Shown here: positions 46,180 through 57,427 of the stretch, piece by piece
Numbering within the stretch: the first letter of the stretch is position 1
Layout of the letters: every line of letters starts with the position of its first letter
Assembly (NCBI GenBank): GCA_025642065.1
Contig: JAODUP010000163.1
Coordinates: 376,001 to 440,000, forward strand
Source of the DNA: Paralvinella palmiformis
Taxonomy: Eukaryota; Annelida; Polychaeta; Terebellida; Alvinellidae
DNA: 64,000 nt
Reading direction: 5' to 3'
Notes under the pieces: generated by a model
Seen by the model: the letters and a program-made list of their open reading frames with translations, nothing else
Told to the model about the DNA's origin: nothing
Databases searched by the model: none
Made by a program: the position numbers and the translations under genes

Positions 46180-46340
46180 CAGCGCGGCTTTCCTCGTTAC
46201 CATAACGACACCCCGGAGGTGACATGACCAGCCGAAATAACACATTAAGTCAGTCGGAAGGATATAGTTTGTACAACATTCAATGATCTCTGTGTGAATA
46301 GGCCGCTCCGCTGAATACACATGGATTAAATGATCAGAAA
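46180..46340 (+). promoter_or_regulatory. Promoter-like block, copy 2
   Basis: Diverged duplicate of 42280-42440, retaining the exact 15-base inverted repeat at 46194-46208. It lies about 3.3 kb upstream of the candidate CUB gene start. A possible 5' UTR splice donor (TTTGAA|GTAAGG) follows at about 46378-46383. It could also be a fragment of an unrecognised repeat. Confidence 0.38.
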
Positions 46341-47784
46341 GCATTGACGCTGGATAACAAACACTAAGAGCTATTTGAAGTAAGGTTAGTTGGACGAACT
46401 CACTATTTGAGGGGTCTGTGTATATTCAGGTATCTGATAACTTGTAGACCTTTGTTTTCTGATATACGAGTGTATACTTCGGTAATTAGTGGATTAATAA
46501 TTCTACGTAGCAGGTAACGAGGGAGGATAAACTGTTCTGAAGAGCAACACGTGTCTTTTGGATGTCTGTCATTTTGTGAGTTCCGTATACATTATTACAA
46601 TAAGGTTTGATTAAAATAACCCTTCAACCCATCAGGCAGATATAGTTATTTTATTAAGATTCTTATCAGAATTGTTGTTTCATATTTTTGGTTTGGCAGA
46701 AGATCTTCAATAATTATGTATCTTATAGATCTAGAGTAGTTGTGTCATCATCAAACTGACATAGACAGCAATAATTTGTATAATAAATTTTTATAAAAGA
46801 ATCGTTATATCTCTGTCATTGATTGCTCTTCATTTCGTGCTTTGTTGTCATTTTTCTTACCAATGTGAGATAGTTCAGTCGCTAATGTAGCAGACCTAAA
46901 CAAAAAGGTTCCGGTTTCGGAACATGCTTAATGCCGCCATTTAACGTGAACACAGATATATTTCAGACAGAATGAGATGTATTATGATTGGATGATGAGT
47001 CTTATTATTGACAATAATAAACAGTTTGCTCACCGAGGAATGGCTGATAATGTACAGATACCTATACGATTATCAATAATTATAGTTGTGATGACAATCA
47101 GTAGTGTAATAAAACTGATAAATCTAAACTGATGGTTTTCATATAACACGATTTAAGTTCTACACAGTATATGTAAATTGTATATTTAGTCATCAAATCA
47201 GTGGCATTCTCCATTTTGTCCCAGTTTCTGTATAATTTCAGTTTTTCCTGTTGTTTAGGACATTCCTTGATATAGTTACCATGGTGACCCTTCTGAAATG
47301 AGATCAATTTTATTCTAGTATATCTCTTGGAAGATTTATTTTCTGTGTTTTGAATAGATATGAACCCTATTGATCTTCCGGATCATCCTGCTATAGGATA
47401 GCTCGATAGTCGGAATTGCTCCTATTTTTTAATGTATCCTGGGAAATCAGTTGTTCTCGTCCAGTTTGTACAATTGTCACCATCACAGCTATTTGTTTAT
47501 ATTAAAGGTAAACGATTTTAAATAAATAATAAATATATAAATTAGCATTTAAAATGTGTATATGAGAGTAGTCGTAGTTGTTGTAATAGTAGTATTAGTA
47601 TCATTAGTTATAGTAGTAGTACTAGTTGTTTTTGTTATTGTTGTTTTAATTTTTTGTTATATTTATGTCATTGTAATATTAATATGTTTTGTTGTTTTCC
47701 TTCTTTTTTCTTTATGTATACTGTACTATTATAAGAACAGTTCATTTAAAACATTAATAATAAGTAAAATATATCAACATTAAT

Positions 47785-47935
47785 TATACGCTTATATGGG
47801 GTGGGGCTGCGGGGTAGATTGTTAGTTGAATAAGCTTGGCCACTAGTTAAGCTGAGAGGCGTCTGATTAGGGAACTGCTACTGCTTAAAATAGACCCAGC
47901 TTTTAGCCGGATTCGAACCCCACAACCTAAAGGTT
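47785..47935 (-). mobile_element. Possible tRNA-derived SINE fragment
   Basis: The reverse strand reads CCTTTAGGTTGTGGGGTTCG then AATCCGGCTAAAAGC: a B-box with arm-like flanks, followed by a GC-richer body. No A-box or target-site duplication was identified. Confidence 0.4.
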
Positions 47936-47955
47936 TGCTGGATGTTACTCATATC

Positions 47956-47956
<1 letters not shown>

Positions 47957-48026
<70 letters not shown>

Positions 48027-48070
48027 CGTGTGTGTGCGTGTGTGTGTGTGTGTTGTTGTGTATGTGTGTG
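47957..48070. repeat. (TA)n(TG)n microsatellite
   Basis: About 23 TA units, then TG with occasional CG. Confidence 0.88.
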
Positions 48071-48133
48071 GTAGTATGTTTATATATAACATGCACTGTA
48101 CTTTTATTGACAAGTAAATTCTATGCTGTCATA

Positions 48134-48135
<2 letters not shown>

Positions 48136-48190
<55 letters not shown>
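48136..48190. repeat. (TA)n microsatellite
   Basis: About 26 TA units. Confidence 0.87.
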
Positions 48191-48192
<2 letters not shown>

Positions 48193-49466
48193 CTATGTGC
48201 AATGTTCGTTTTTTATACGATGAAGTTCACGACAACGGGAAACCCAAGACAAGCGGCATTTAATGGACATTGGCCACTTCCTTCATTACCATATAACCAT
48301 ACCCAAAGGTCCCATAAAACCGACACTATAACAAGTCATGTGTGTTAAAACTAGACATTTTATGTACGATAAATATAGCCGTTTGTACCCGGATGTAAAG
48401 GCTGGCTGCTGCCTTATTCCATTGGATTACCTGTGTGCTGGGTGAGTCGACTTGTATGTGTCAATCTTAAATACAATCGACACACGGGCGGGGCTCGGGA
48501 TCGGAAGGTAGACACGATAGACACAAACTGACTAAAACATGAAATAACCAGACTTAGACATACGGGATGTAAAGTCATTGTTATTAACCGTTTGTCTATC
48601 TTATTAGACGGAGTGTTTGGTGACATAGTTATGTTAATGTTGGCTCCATGTTTGATTATTAGCGGTTTTTTAAAACATCAAGTTAAACGAGATAAGAGAA
48701 AATGCCCGAAACTCACTTTTTTTCCTTCTCAAATTCTAGAACGAAAACTTTAAATTATTAATCAACATTATACATTATTCTAACAACAGTATGAACATAA
48801 TCATATCATATATACGTTTAATATAATTTAATATAGGTGTTAATGAATACGTATATTAGATATAGGGCGCGTTTGATGGATTTCTCTCTCTCGCTCGTGT
48901 GTGTATGTGTGTGTGTTTGTGTGTGTATGTATGTACGTATGTATGTATGTATGTGTGCGCGCGAGTGTGTGTCGGTAGTGACGTACAGATGCTAACACCT
49001 TTGTAAAGATTTAAGCCGTTATCCATTCTTTAAGAATATCGATCACTTTAATGTTTGCATCCTACATGACACCTTACACATACCTATCTATACTGAGTAC
49101 AGCTTCGTGTTATTTCATTTGTTTTCAGATCGATAGATACCATCAACCTGAGACAACCTCTTACACACGTCGATAACCGTCTGGTTGATAATTTAATAGG
49201 ACTTTTACTAAACAACGCCATGTAGACGTTACATAACTGATGACACAACCAAATGACCAAAATGGAGCTAATGAAGATGTGTGCAGGTGCCATTTAATAA
49301 CCTGCTTGTTATTATGGCAGAAGGTGTACTGTAACTGTTTAAGGGTGAACTTGATGTTCTAAATGAGCATCGTGAATGGCTAGCTAATAGATAGTCAGCT
49401 GAAGTAACATATATATCTGTAGATAAAGATGATGTTGTTGTGTTCTCACTATTACGAGGTATTAAC

Positions 49467-49602
49467 ATGGATATCAGCTTTGTAACTGTGACGTTAGACG
49501 AATGGAAAGCTGTGTTCCGTATTATTTTGGGTACGTTGACCTTTGTGTCTCAGCACACGGGATTGTGTCTACTTCAATATCAATCAGGTTATCAGGGTAA
49601 AG
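49467..49602 (+). CDS. Candidate first coding exon of the CUB gene
   Basis: The ATG at 49467 (A at -3, G at +4) opens a 45-codon frame ending AAAG|GTAAGT in phase 1, matching the acceptor at 49895. It has a moderately hydrophobic stretch (VFRIILGTLTFV) but no convincing cleavage site. The same frame is protein-like further upstream, back to about 49330 with one TAG near 49388. The exon could therefore be internal, or a relic of another coding sequence. Confidence 0.42.
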
Positions 49603-52326
49603 GTAAGTAGTTGTTTGTTGTTGTTAGTATTGTTTTTAAAAATAGATACAACTCAAAGATATACAGAGATGCGAGCCTCTATCTGTCCAGTAATATTCCA
49701 TCTTTCCCCAGCTCACTGACTGACTGACTCACCACTCACTGACTCACTCACTCGACTCACTCACTCACTCTCACTACTCACTCACTCACTCACTCACTCA
49801 CACACTCACTCACTCATATAACACATAATTTACCTCAGTTATATTTTCCTATGAGGGTTGAGTTAGTCATATTTGACAGCGATTTATATTTCAGATTTAC
49901 ATTTGTGTAACGTGACGTTAAGCTGGACCACATTACCTAAAGTGTTTTCCTTACGCCAGCCGGAAATAAGACCACGTGTATTAGATAAGTCGTTGTTTTG
50001 CCGATACACATTCCGGGCTCCCCCAGAACACAAAATATTAATTCAGTTGTCAGACCTTCACGGTGGAACATTTATACGAACAACAAAAAGGTTAATTCTT
50101 TAGCTAATAATCACATACATATTTGTGTTCTGTCAATTAAACAGTTTTAACAATAATAATTTTTCCCCATTTAGTTTGTTCACCTTACTTGTTCTGAACT
50201 GTTAAATGGTTCGAGTCCCAATGTCGCCTTTACCTTTAGGATGCTTTACCTAATCGGTTAATAATTCCTCGCCCATATTAGAGCTAATGTTGTATATGAA
50301 CTATAAAACATATCGTCCCTAACATTCCAGATGTAAGCACGGCTATCTAAAGATATGGGATGGATCAAGTGATCCTGGACGACACAGATACCCACCAAAC
50401 ATATTCTGTGGTTATTACGATCATCATAACTCCATTGACGTCTCTAAACTGAGCTCAGGAACAGAAACAGAAATGGATTTCTTCGTTAGTTATGCATCTC
50501 TGATGACGTCTTTCCGGATTACCGTAACATTTCTAGATTTTGGTAAGATAAAATAAAAAGATTGATGAGTATTTGGATTGTACCCAACAGCCGAATGTAA
50601 TGAAGGTTTGCTAATTGAGGGAAAAGACTAAATCCAGTCAATAGAAAATTATTAGCACCTTGCAAACAACATATAGTGCCTGAATAATTATATATAGTGG
50701 AATAAAGTTGTATACCGTGGTCTGATAGTGATGCTGATAATATCTAAATACTTATATAACAATATGAACTTCATATTTTAGATCAGGCCATTTCCAAGTA
50801 CCATTTATTGTGTAATAACAATGAAAACATTGCGCATCGATTGTCTATTTATATCGATATGCAATGTTTCTTTTCATCCGCACAGCGAACGAATCCGCAC
50901 TTGATATTTATCCGAGACAGTTACAAAGTTACACGGAACAGGTACAGAACACAGGTATTTATAAAATATAATGACGACTACTATTTCATTGTCCTTAATT
51001 GAACAAATCACTGGTATTCCAAATCTGTGTCTCCATTTCAATACATTCAAGATGAAGAATAACAATTCACATAACTTGCTCACTATTTTTAGATGTTGTT
51101 ATAAGATATTTTATATTGAATGATCACGTGACATTTATAACAGTGACGTTGATAACATAATTTGTCCCAGGAGAAGTTCGTAAACAATCACAATTAAAAT
51201 ATTCTTTATTTTAGGAATATTTCTGAAATGATTATATGTCAATAATGAGTTACGCAAAATGAATCGTCCTTGGAAAGTATTCAGTGAAGTTTGGAAGTGT
51301 ACACAATATTCGGTAGATAAAAGTTAACGTTTTTAATATTAGCATTTTCTAGCTTCAGTTTGTTATTGGCGTCTGTACCTTGCCAGTTGTCCGGATCAGT
51401 GTCCGGTGTTATCACCCGGATATCCGGGAATATACCCCCCACACACCGAGTGTCTCTATCACGTGATTAGCGATCAGGATAACGCGAGACTTCAGATCAA
51501 AGCTTCGGGCTTTTCCGGAAAACCTCTGGAATTCAATCTCCAGTAAGATATTTTATGTACTTAGCGCGTCGTTCTTTTTTTAATTAGTTCTTTTTGAAAT
51601 ATGGACTCGGTTATATCAGTTTTTAGGCTAGAAAGACTAAAACAACACGAACATTGCGATGGAGTTTTGTTTCCGCATTAATTATTGAAATTTCTATGAC
51701 AGGAAGAATTGTCGCACGGATTACGTTGAGATCTATGATGGAAGTACAAGGCAGCTGAGCCGAAAGATTGGTAGATTCTGTGGCCAATACTTACCGAATA
51801 TAACAACATCAACCGGTAACATCATCATAGTTTTTGTATCGGGCAGTTCGATGCCCTCATATGAATACACGGGATTCCATTTTACCGTTATTAGCGTAAC
51901 CAAAGGTAAGGAAATCCATTAGTGAATCATCGGTAAACGACTAGAATTGTGTCATATTCCAGATAAATCCGTCTTGGTTCATTTATGTCCTGAACTGTTC
52001 CAGAATGGCACAAGGACGGGTATCAGTTACCCGGCAGTCGATGCAGTTGGAGATTCAATGCCACTGCTGGATCGATATCGTCTCCGGAACACTGGCTGCC
52101 GAAGAAGGCCACGTGTGAGTACAATATTCGGATATTACCTGGATACTATCTGGAGTTGATAATACATATCTATGGTCTTGAGTAAGTATCGATATTATTT
52201 ATATTAACTATTATTTCATTACTTCTTCGAAACCATCATATCGCACACACACATACACACACACACACACATACACATACACACATACATACACACACAG
52301 ACACACACATACGAACATACACACAT

Positions 52327-52368
<42 letters not shown>

Positions 52369-52779
52369 GTAAAGTGTATGCTGTTTTTATGTTTACATTC
52401 AAGACACAATTGCATGGATTATATCCAATTGTTGGATGGATTCAGCACCATAACTAGACTTTGTGATAAATCGATGAGTTATTCTCAGGAGACATTTAGA
52501 TACAATCTGACGTCATCATACATTACTGTTAGATATTACACTGCTCTTGGTCAGATGGAAGGTCAAGCATCACGTGGCTTCTGGATCTCTTTTCGACAAT
52601 TATTATTGAATACAGGTTATATAGTTTATAATACAATCTAATGATGTATGGAATTGAATCTTTAAATTTACAGCTTTTCTAAAAGAAGACATTTATAGAC
52701 ACAGATAGATAGATCAGAATATAGATATATAGACAAAAGCAGACAGACAGAAACAAAGAAAGAAAGAGAGGGGAGGGCC

Positions 52780-52810
<31 letters not shown>

Positions 52811-55161
52811 ATAGTTATATAATTTATGTTTTCCAGAGAGACGTAATCACTCAACTGTGACAAAAAGTAGTGAGGAAGCCCAACCCGTTGTTAACTACGT
52901 TTATAATAAAGGAAGCTACTGTTATTTATTAGAATTTAAACAACACATTATTGTGCCTTGTACTTTCTTTGTAATCCGACATTTAGTGATGATGTTTATA
53001 ATATAAGTTATGTGCATTTATTCAGTCAATAAGTGGAAGTTGTTTATAAGTTGAAACTATTGCTTCTTTTGTATGTATTACGTAGGTATCTGTTTTGTTT
53101 TGATCCCGATTGTTTGCCTGTGTGAGTCAGTGGTAGGTGAATTACATAACTAATTCGGGTAAAGAAAATAACAAAGTGTAATTTTATTGACTGAGCTACG
53201 TCTATTTTCTGGATAAAAGTATGTGATGTCTAAGGTCAATAGTGTACATTGTATTCTTAGCTGTGAGTTTTATGGAATACTTGTTTGACCCACAATGACC
53301 AGTAAACTCGATACCACTTAAAGTGTTCCTTTTGTTTAGAATTACCAACATCGAAATACTCTTTCTTATATTCTTACTCTTGCCTTTAGAATATGTAAAT
53401 AATAATGTGTCACAGTATTTAGAATTAATATGTATACATATATTTTAACTAGATATTCAACTTTCAATAAAATGAAACCTATTTTTTCTAATAAATAATT
53501 ACATATATAAACTTGTTCAAAACAAAAGCGCACGCAGACACATACGTATATTGTAATGGAATATTATTTCTAATTATTTCCATATTAACGCTTTAAACTA
53601 AGTATACATTCAATTCTTAATTATAAAAATATGATACAAGATGCACAAAACATATGACATACAATGATATGACTTATTGTTGCAAAGATACAATGATATT
53701 TAGACATGTTGATTCTGGTTTTTTATATATCAGTCAATTTAGGTTAATTATTTGAAGTCTGTGAACTGGATTAATGTTTAAATTAAGATTAAAACAAAGT
53801 AGAATATGGATTTATAATGATTGCTAGATTACTTCAATATGTTACAAAGTATATACGAATATAATATTAGTAATTTGATCAAGTTTGCCCAGTTATGTCC
53901 GTGTCTTTGTTTTGGTGTCAATATATACATAGGTTGATGTTATGATGAATAGATAATCTTTTCGAAAAATTAGTACTAATGGACAATATAAACCTAGCGC
54001 GATATTCGATATATTTCTGGATGGAGAATGTACAATTGGAGAAGCGAGAAACTAAACTAACTTTATGGCGAGAATATATACAATATAAGAAGTTAATATG
54101 TTGAAAACAACGTAAGATTTTTCCTTGGATCAGAACGTGGAAGGTCTAAATTCAATTCATGGCATCATCACATTCATCCATTGTCACCGGCATGAGATAA
54201 GAAAGGTATCGAAGCTCTGGGTGGATGCTAAATGAATTACTTAAAAACAACGGAGAACAACGAATGAACATATGCTGATCACTTCTGACTCACTATAAAC
54301 AGGAGGCGTTCTTCAACCGAATCGTGAACTGTCATGTCTAATCAGACAATACACTATCTGACCTTTCCCGACGACAATTCACCAAACTGAATAGAGAACT
54401 GAAAAAAGTCCCAGCTCCGAGTATTAGTGAAAAGAAACCGTTGGCTTGTTCCGCCAATATAACAGTACACTGTATACATCAAGGGAAACGTCGCAATTAA
54501 TTCATGGCTTCAAATAGGATACTGCCTCAAACCGGTAAAATATCCTGAAAGCTACTGGGTGTTTAGTAAGATGATTGATGATTGATGTTTGACGGACACT
54601 TCTGTACAGTGTTTAGCAAATAAATCTACAAGAGACGAGAGAAAGTAAACAACAATGGTTGGCAAAGTGTTTTACATTAAAACCGACGTCCTTTTAAGGC
54701 GATGATATGAAAAACTTACTAATAAGATGGAAAAATTTAGTAGATAATGGTGTAAATTTTATAATTGATTAAGACATTAAAGGTTCCTTGATATTAATTT
54801 TAAACAATGGATTTTTGGATTGAGTTAGTAGTTTTAATAGTTGTCGTTACTGGAACTAGTAACGTATCAGATCACTTTATTCGTTATGGCTTCGTGCTAA
54901 TGTTTATATGCGATTTGATATTATCGTGTCCACTTAATATAATGTAAGCGATTGAACACAGAATCGTACTTCGAATGAATCCCTCTTCTCATCTTCTGAA
55001 CAGTCTGTTTATTTGTCGCAGGTTGCCAAAAAACAAAACAACATAACACCATCGAGTCCATTACTAAAGTGACAAATATTGTTTATGTCCAAGGCAGTGA
55101 TCCTAGCTACCTTGGAAATAGAAACGTTCCTCGACGATTTGTTTTGTCGGCTGGATACTGG
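49467..55161 (+). CDS. Three-CUB-domain extracellular protein (eight exons modelled, 3' end open)
   Basis: Join of 49467-49602, 49895-50090, 50331-50542, 51359-51542, 51703-51905, 52004-52181, 52404-52615 and 55022-55161: 1461 bases, 487 codons, open at the end. Each CUB domain is split by one phase-2 intron and bounded by phase-1 introns, the same pattern three times, which argues for duplication of a two-exon cassette. CUB-typical features recur: a cysteine near the start, C-x-Y/R-Y-x-F/I in strand positions, and after each phase-2 intron a C-x3-Y-x-x-I/L-x-D-G motif. CUB domains are beta-sandwich modules of secreted or membrane proteins that bind other proteins or glycans. No protease or kinase domain is visible. 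The first exon is the weakest part (no clear signal peptide), and the gene probably continues past 55161. Confidence 0.66.
49718..49808. repeat. (ACTC)n tetranucleotide repeat
   Basis: GACTGACTGACTC passing into ACTCACTC units with a few slips. It lies in the intron before the CUB 1 exon. Confidence 0.85.
49895..50090 (+). CDS. CUB domain 1, first exon
   Basis: Acceptor TTATATTTCAG, phase-1 start; donor AAAAG|GTTAAT, phase-2 end. It encodes DLHLCNVTL..., then LFCRYTFRAPPEHKI and LSDL, the CUB pattern of conserved cysteine, aromatic strand and acidic-leucine turn. Joining to the next exon gives K-R-C-K-H-G-Y-L-K-I-W-D-G, the hallmark second half of a CUB domain. Confidence 0.72.
50331..50542 (+). 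CDS. CUB domain 1, second exon
   Basis: Acceptor CATTCCAG, phase-2 start; donor TTTTG|GTAAGA, phase-1 end. It encodes CKHGYLKIWDGSSDP and then FCGYYDHHNS, followed by the beta-rich ending FRITVTFLDF typical of CUB domains. Confidence 0.75.
50782..51002 (+). CDS. Possible alternative terminal exon after CUB domain 1
   Basis: Acceptor TATATTTTAG opens a phase-1 frame, matching the donor of the preceding CUB 1 exon. It stays open for 73 codons to a TGA at about 51000. It reads YHLLCNNNENIAHRLSIYID and later HLIFIRDSYKVTRN, which looks protein-like. No donor in it leads back into the CUB 2 exon in the right phase, so if real it would end a short isoform. Confidence 0.33.
51359..51542 (+). CDS. 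CUB domain 2, first exon
   Basis: Acceptor CTTCAG (an alternative CTAG acceptor six bases upstream keeps the same phase); donor CTCCA|GTAAGA, phase-2 end. It encodes CPVLSPGYPGIYPPHTECLY, a textbook CUB start with the S-P-G-Y-P motif, then IKASGF and FNLQ. Confidence 0.8.
51703..51905 (+). CDS. CUB domain 2, second exon
   Basis: Acceptor TATGACAG, phase-2 start; donor AAAG|GTAAGG, phase-1 end. It encodes NCRTDYVEIYDGSTRQ, FCGQYLPN and a serine-rich strand ending TGFHFTVISV. All are classic CUB features (D-Y-V-E-I-Y-D-G, F-C-G). Confidence 0.82.
52004..52181 (+). CDS. CUB domain 3, first exon
   Basis: Acceptor GAACTGTTCCAG, phase-1 start; donor CTTGA|GTAAGT, phase-2 end. It encodes CSWRFNATAGSISSPEHW, ATCEYNIRILPGYYLEL and IYGLE. 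An earlier acceptor at 51962 opens a different frame that reads 65 residues but loses the CUB pattern and ends in a stop. The later acceptor restores the domain, leaving an intron of only 98 bases. Confidence 0.75.
52240..52368. repeat. (CA)n then (GA)n microsatellites
   Basis: CACATA-type units followed by about 20 GA units, inside the intron that splits CUB domain 3. Confidence 0.87.
52404..52615 (+). CDS. CUB domain 3, second exon
   Basis: Acceptor TTACATTCAAG, phase-2 start; donor ATACAG|GTTATA, phase-1 end. It encodes HNCMDYIQLLDGFST, LCDKSMS and ITVRYYTA, ending SRGFWISFRQ. This matches the second half of a CUB domain and repeats the exon length (212) of the CUB 1 second exon. Confidence 0.78.
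52837..53006 (+). CDS. Possible alternative last exon of the CUB gene
   Basis: After acceptor TTTTCCAG a phase-1 frame runs 56 codons to TAA at 53004-53006. It reads ERRNHSTVTKSS and then a hydrophobic end (IIVPCTFFVIRHLVMMF). It is compatible in phase with the exon ending at 52615 and would give a short isoform with a possible membrane tail. The evidence is only the open frame and splice site. Confidence 0.33.
53007..55021. other. Intron of the CUB gene, AT-rich
   Basis: No exon supported between 53006 and 55022. A reverse SINE S1 tail-like fragment lies at about 54567-54640 (GATGATTGATGATTGATGTT then GACGGACACTTCTGTACA). Confidence 0.45.
55022..55161 (+). CDS. Further coding exon of the CUB gene
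   Basis: Acceptor ATTTGTCGCAG, phase-1 start compatible with the exon ending at 52615; donor TACTGG|GTATGT, phase-0 end. It encodes GCQKTKQHN..., IVYVQGSDPSYLGN and RRFVLSAGYW. The residues Y-V-Q-G-S-D-P-S-Y-L-G-N vaguely resemble the start of another CUB domain. This exon implies that the gene extends to the right. Confidence 0.55.
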
Positions 55162-57140
55162 GTATGTTAATGTGACATCGGAGTGCAATTTATAAGGACA
55201 ACATCAAAGGGGATAGAAACTCAGAGTTGAGAGCTTTCGGTGTTGACTATTCCTTTAATCTATGGGCCCTTAGCCGTCTCAAGTTGGTTCTTCTGTGTCA
55301 ATAGCTTCGGGCTTGAACGGCTTTGATACGAAGCCAATTAACTGAACATGAAGGACTACTTCATTTATAATTTTTATTATAACAAAAAAATATTTTAGGG
55401 TAGTTCATTATAAATTGAAAGCTAACTGAGTCAGCAGTGAGGCATTGTTCAGGGAGGTCATTTAAAACAAAATAAAGCAGGCTATTATTTTCTCATACAC
55501 GGAGTGTCGTGTTTCACCTGACCTAAACGTGTTGCAACAATGTAATCACATTTACATGCAGACTGCTGAGCTGATGTCGCTAAAACCATTGTCCAATAAA
55601 TATTTCGTTAGACGAACTACTCTTTAAAAAAATATTAAGTCAAGATATAAAATTATATATAAAACTAAGGTAGAAACAGGGATGTTGTGTTGTTGGTTTT
55701 ACATGAGTCGCTTACAGAGATATTAATAATACGAGTATACAGACAATAAAAGAGTAACAGGTTAATTATATTTTAACTGATCTAAACAAAATAACATGGC
55801 TGAAAGTGTACTGCACATAACGTATTTGAGGCACTCTACAGTAAATATCTGTATTTCGGAGTCAATAACAGGGTCTAATACATGTTGATGGAAATAGAAC
55901 ACCGTCATTCAAATAAGACACCCTTTGATGAAATACTGGAGACGAATCGTTTTGTGTATGGATAATCTGACAAAAAACGTTATTAAAATAATGGTTCATG
56001 TCTTTGCTAGTTGTAACAGTTGGTGGGAGATGAGCCTAATTTATAATAATAGAGTCATTTTATGAAAACAACTTCTTTCTATATCATTTTTTTCCTCCTG
56101 CTAATTTGAAATTCGTATTCGATTAATGATTGCCTTTGATGTCTGAAGGTGAGTTGGTCTTATTCGTTGGTTCATGTTGGTGCCTTTTTGGTGAGACCAA
56201 TATATAGGGTCATCTTTAGTAATAATATCTTCATCGTACGTGTTCTCTCTCTAAATGTTTAATGCTAATAACATTTTATACCCAAACCATGGCTAACACT
56301 TTTGGTTATTTTGTTAATGAACACACGAAAATCTTTACCAGAACTCCAAAAAGCGAATAATTCTTCTCCCTTGAGTCCGTTTTGAGTCACCATTTGGAAT
56401 ATTAATAGTAAAGAATGGTGCGCAATTTTAAAACCATCACGATGAGAGGTTATTAATATTAACTATGATAGTTTCAGCAAAAGAAATCTGTTTTGAATTT
56501 ACGGCTGTAAAAATAAATATTTGTTTGATTTATGTTACAGTAGATTGGTGACGTTCGTAGCGCGGGACAGTCTTTGTTAAAGCATACACTAATTTTCTCA
56601 CTACCTTCTAAGTTCCTACGATTTTTCAGAAAAAAAGTCTACCGGAATTATTAAAGGATATATCAGTAAGTCGACAGGCTGTCTTAATAAAGTTAAATAG
56701 ATAACGTCATATTTTGGGTGATTATTATTGTTTCGTGTTATATGATTAGATACCTTTTGAGTAGGCTGTCTTATCGGATATGCGAAGACCATCTATATCA
56801 TACAAACAAACAAATATAAACGTTATATAAAGTACAAATAAACGGGTTGTAATCCGTAGGCTCTATACAAGATCTGTCCGTTTTGCAAAATGTATGCTAA
56901 TATTGTATACTGGGAGTAAAGGATTTGCAACAGTTGCTGAGCCGAATACATACTCTTCTATTGTACTATCAAGGGGATTTATCAGCTCATCCGGATAACC
57001 CACCCTAAACCTTAATTATTAAGCTTCTAGCATTTTGATCTATGCGTACACACAGTCGTGTAGATTCAGACCCTGAAGAAAATCGTCCAGGATTTGCATT
57101 CATACTTTGAGATTTTCTGTGCCAGTGCCTTATTCCACCC
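55162..57140. other. Stretch after the last confident CUB gene exon
   Basis: AT-rich with one possible 36-base exon at 56631. No other coding signal could be supported. Confidence 0.4.
56631..56666 (+). CDS. Possible 36-base exon following the CUB gene exons
   Basis: A pyrimidine-rich acceptor (CTACGATTTTTCAG) and a strong donor (TCA|GTAAGT) bound 12 codons reading KKSLPELLKDIS in phase 0, matching the exon ending at 55161. It is short enough to be chance. No continuing exon was found. Confidence 0.28.
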
Positions 57141-57144
57141 GGCT

Positions 57145-57146
<2 letters not shown>

Positions 57147-57200
<54 letters not shown>
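57147..57200. repeat. (CA)n microsatellite
   Basis: About 26 CA units, followed by a repeat-like segment that also follows the CA run at 61600-61640. Confidence 0.88.
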
Positions 57201-57205
<5 letters not shown>

Positions 57206-57427
57206 TGGTGGTGATAGGGAACGGCAACATTTTAAGTCCCCTTTTTGCTGGTGTGTTTGTTCCGTTGGATGTAAAATAAATAGATGGTTGTTCCCTAATA
57301 ATAATGTTTGTATCGCTGTCTTATTCAATATATCCATACTTGGTATCCTATGTGCGATTACAAATACTGTCATAATATTGACATTAAGGTAAGGAATATC
57401 AGTAGCCATTCCGTTATTTAACTCTAG

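Larger units (their letters stand above)
46400..49330. other. Stretch between promoter-like block 2 and the CUB gene
   Basis: Mostly AT-rich with simple repeats at 47955-48070, 48136-48190 and 48895-48975. A tRNA-like SINE fragment may lie at 47785-47930 in reverse. It may hold the first intron of the CUB gene. Confidence 0.4.

Noticed and set aside
57281..57391. Membrane-segment exon reading VLFNISILGILCAITNTV with a GTAAGG donor
   Set aside because: It resembles a receptor transmembrane helix, but it lies in a repeat-like segment shared with 61650-61765 and no partner exon in matching phase was found.
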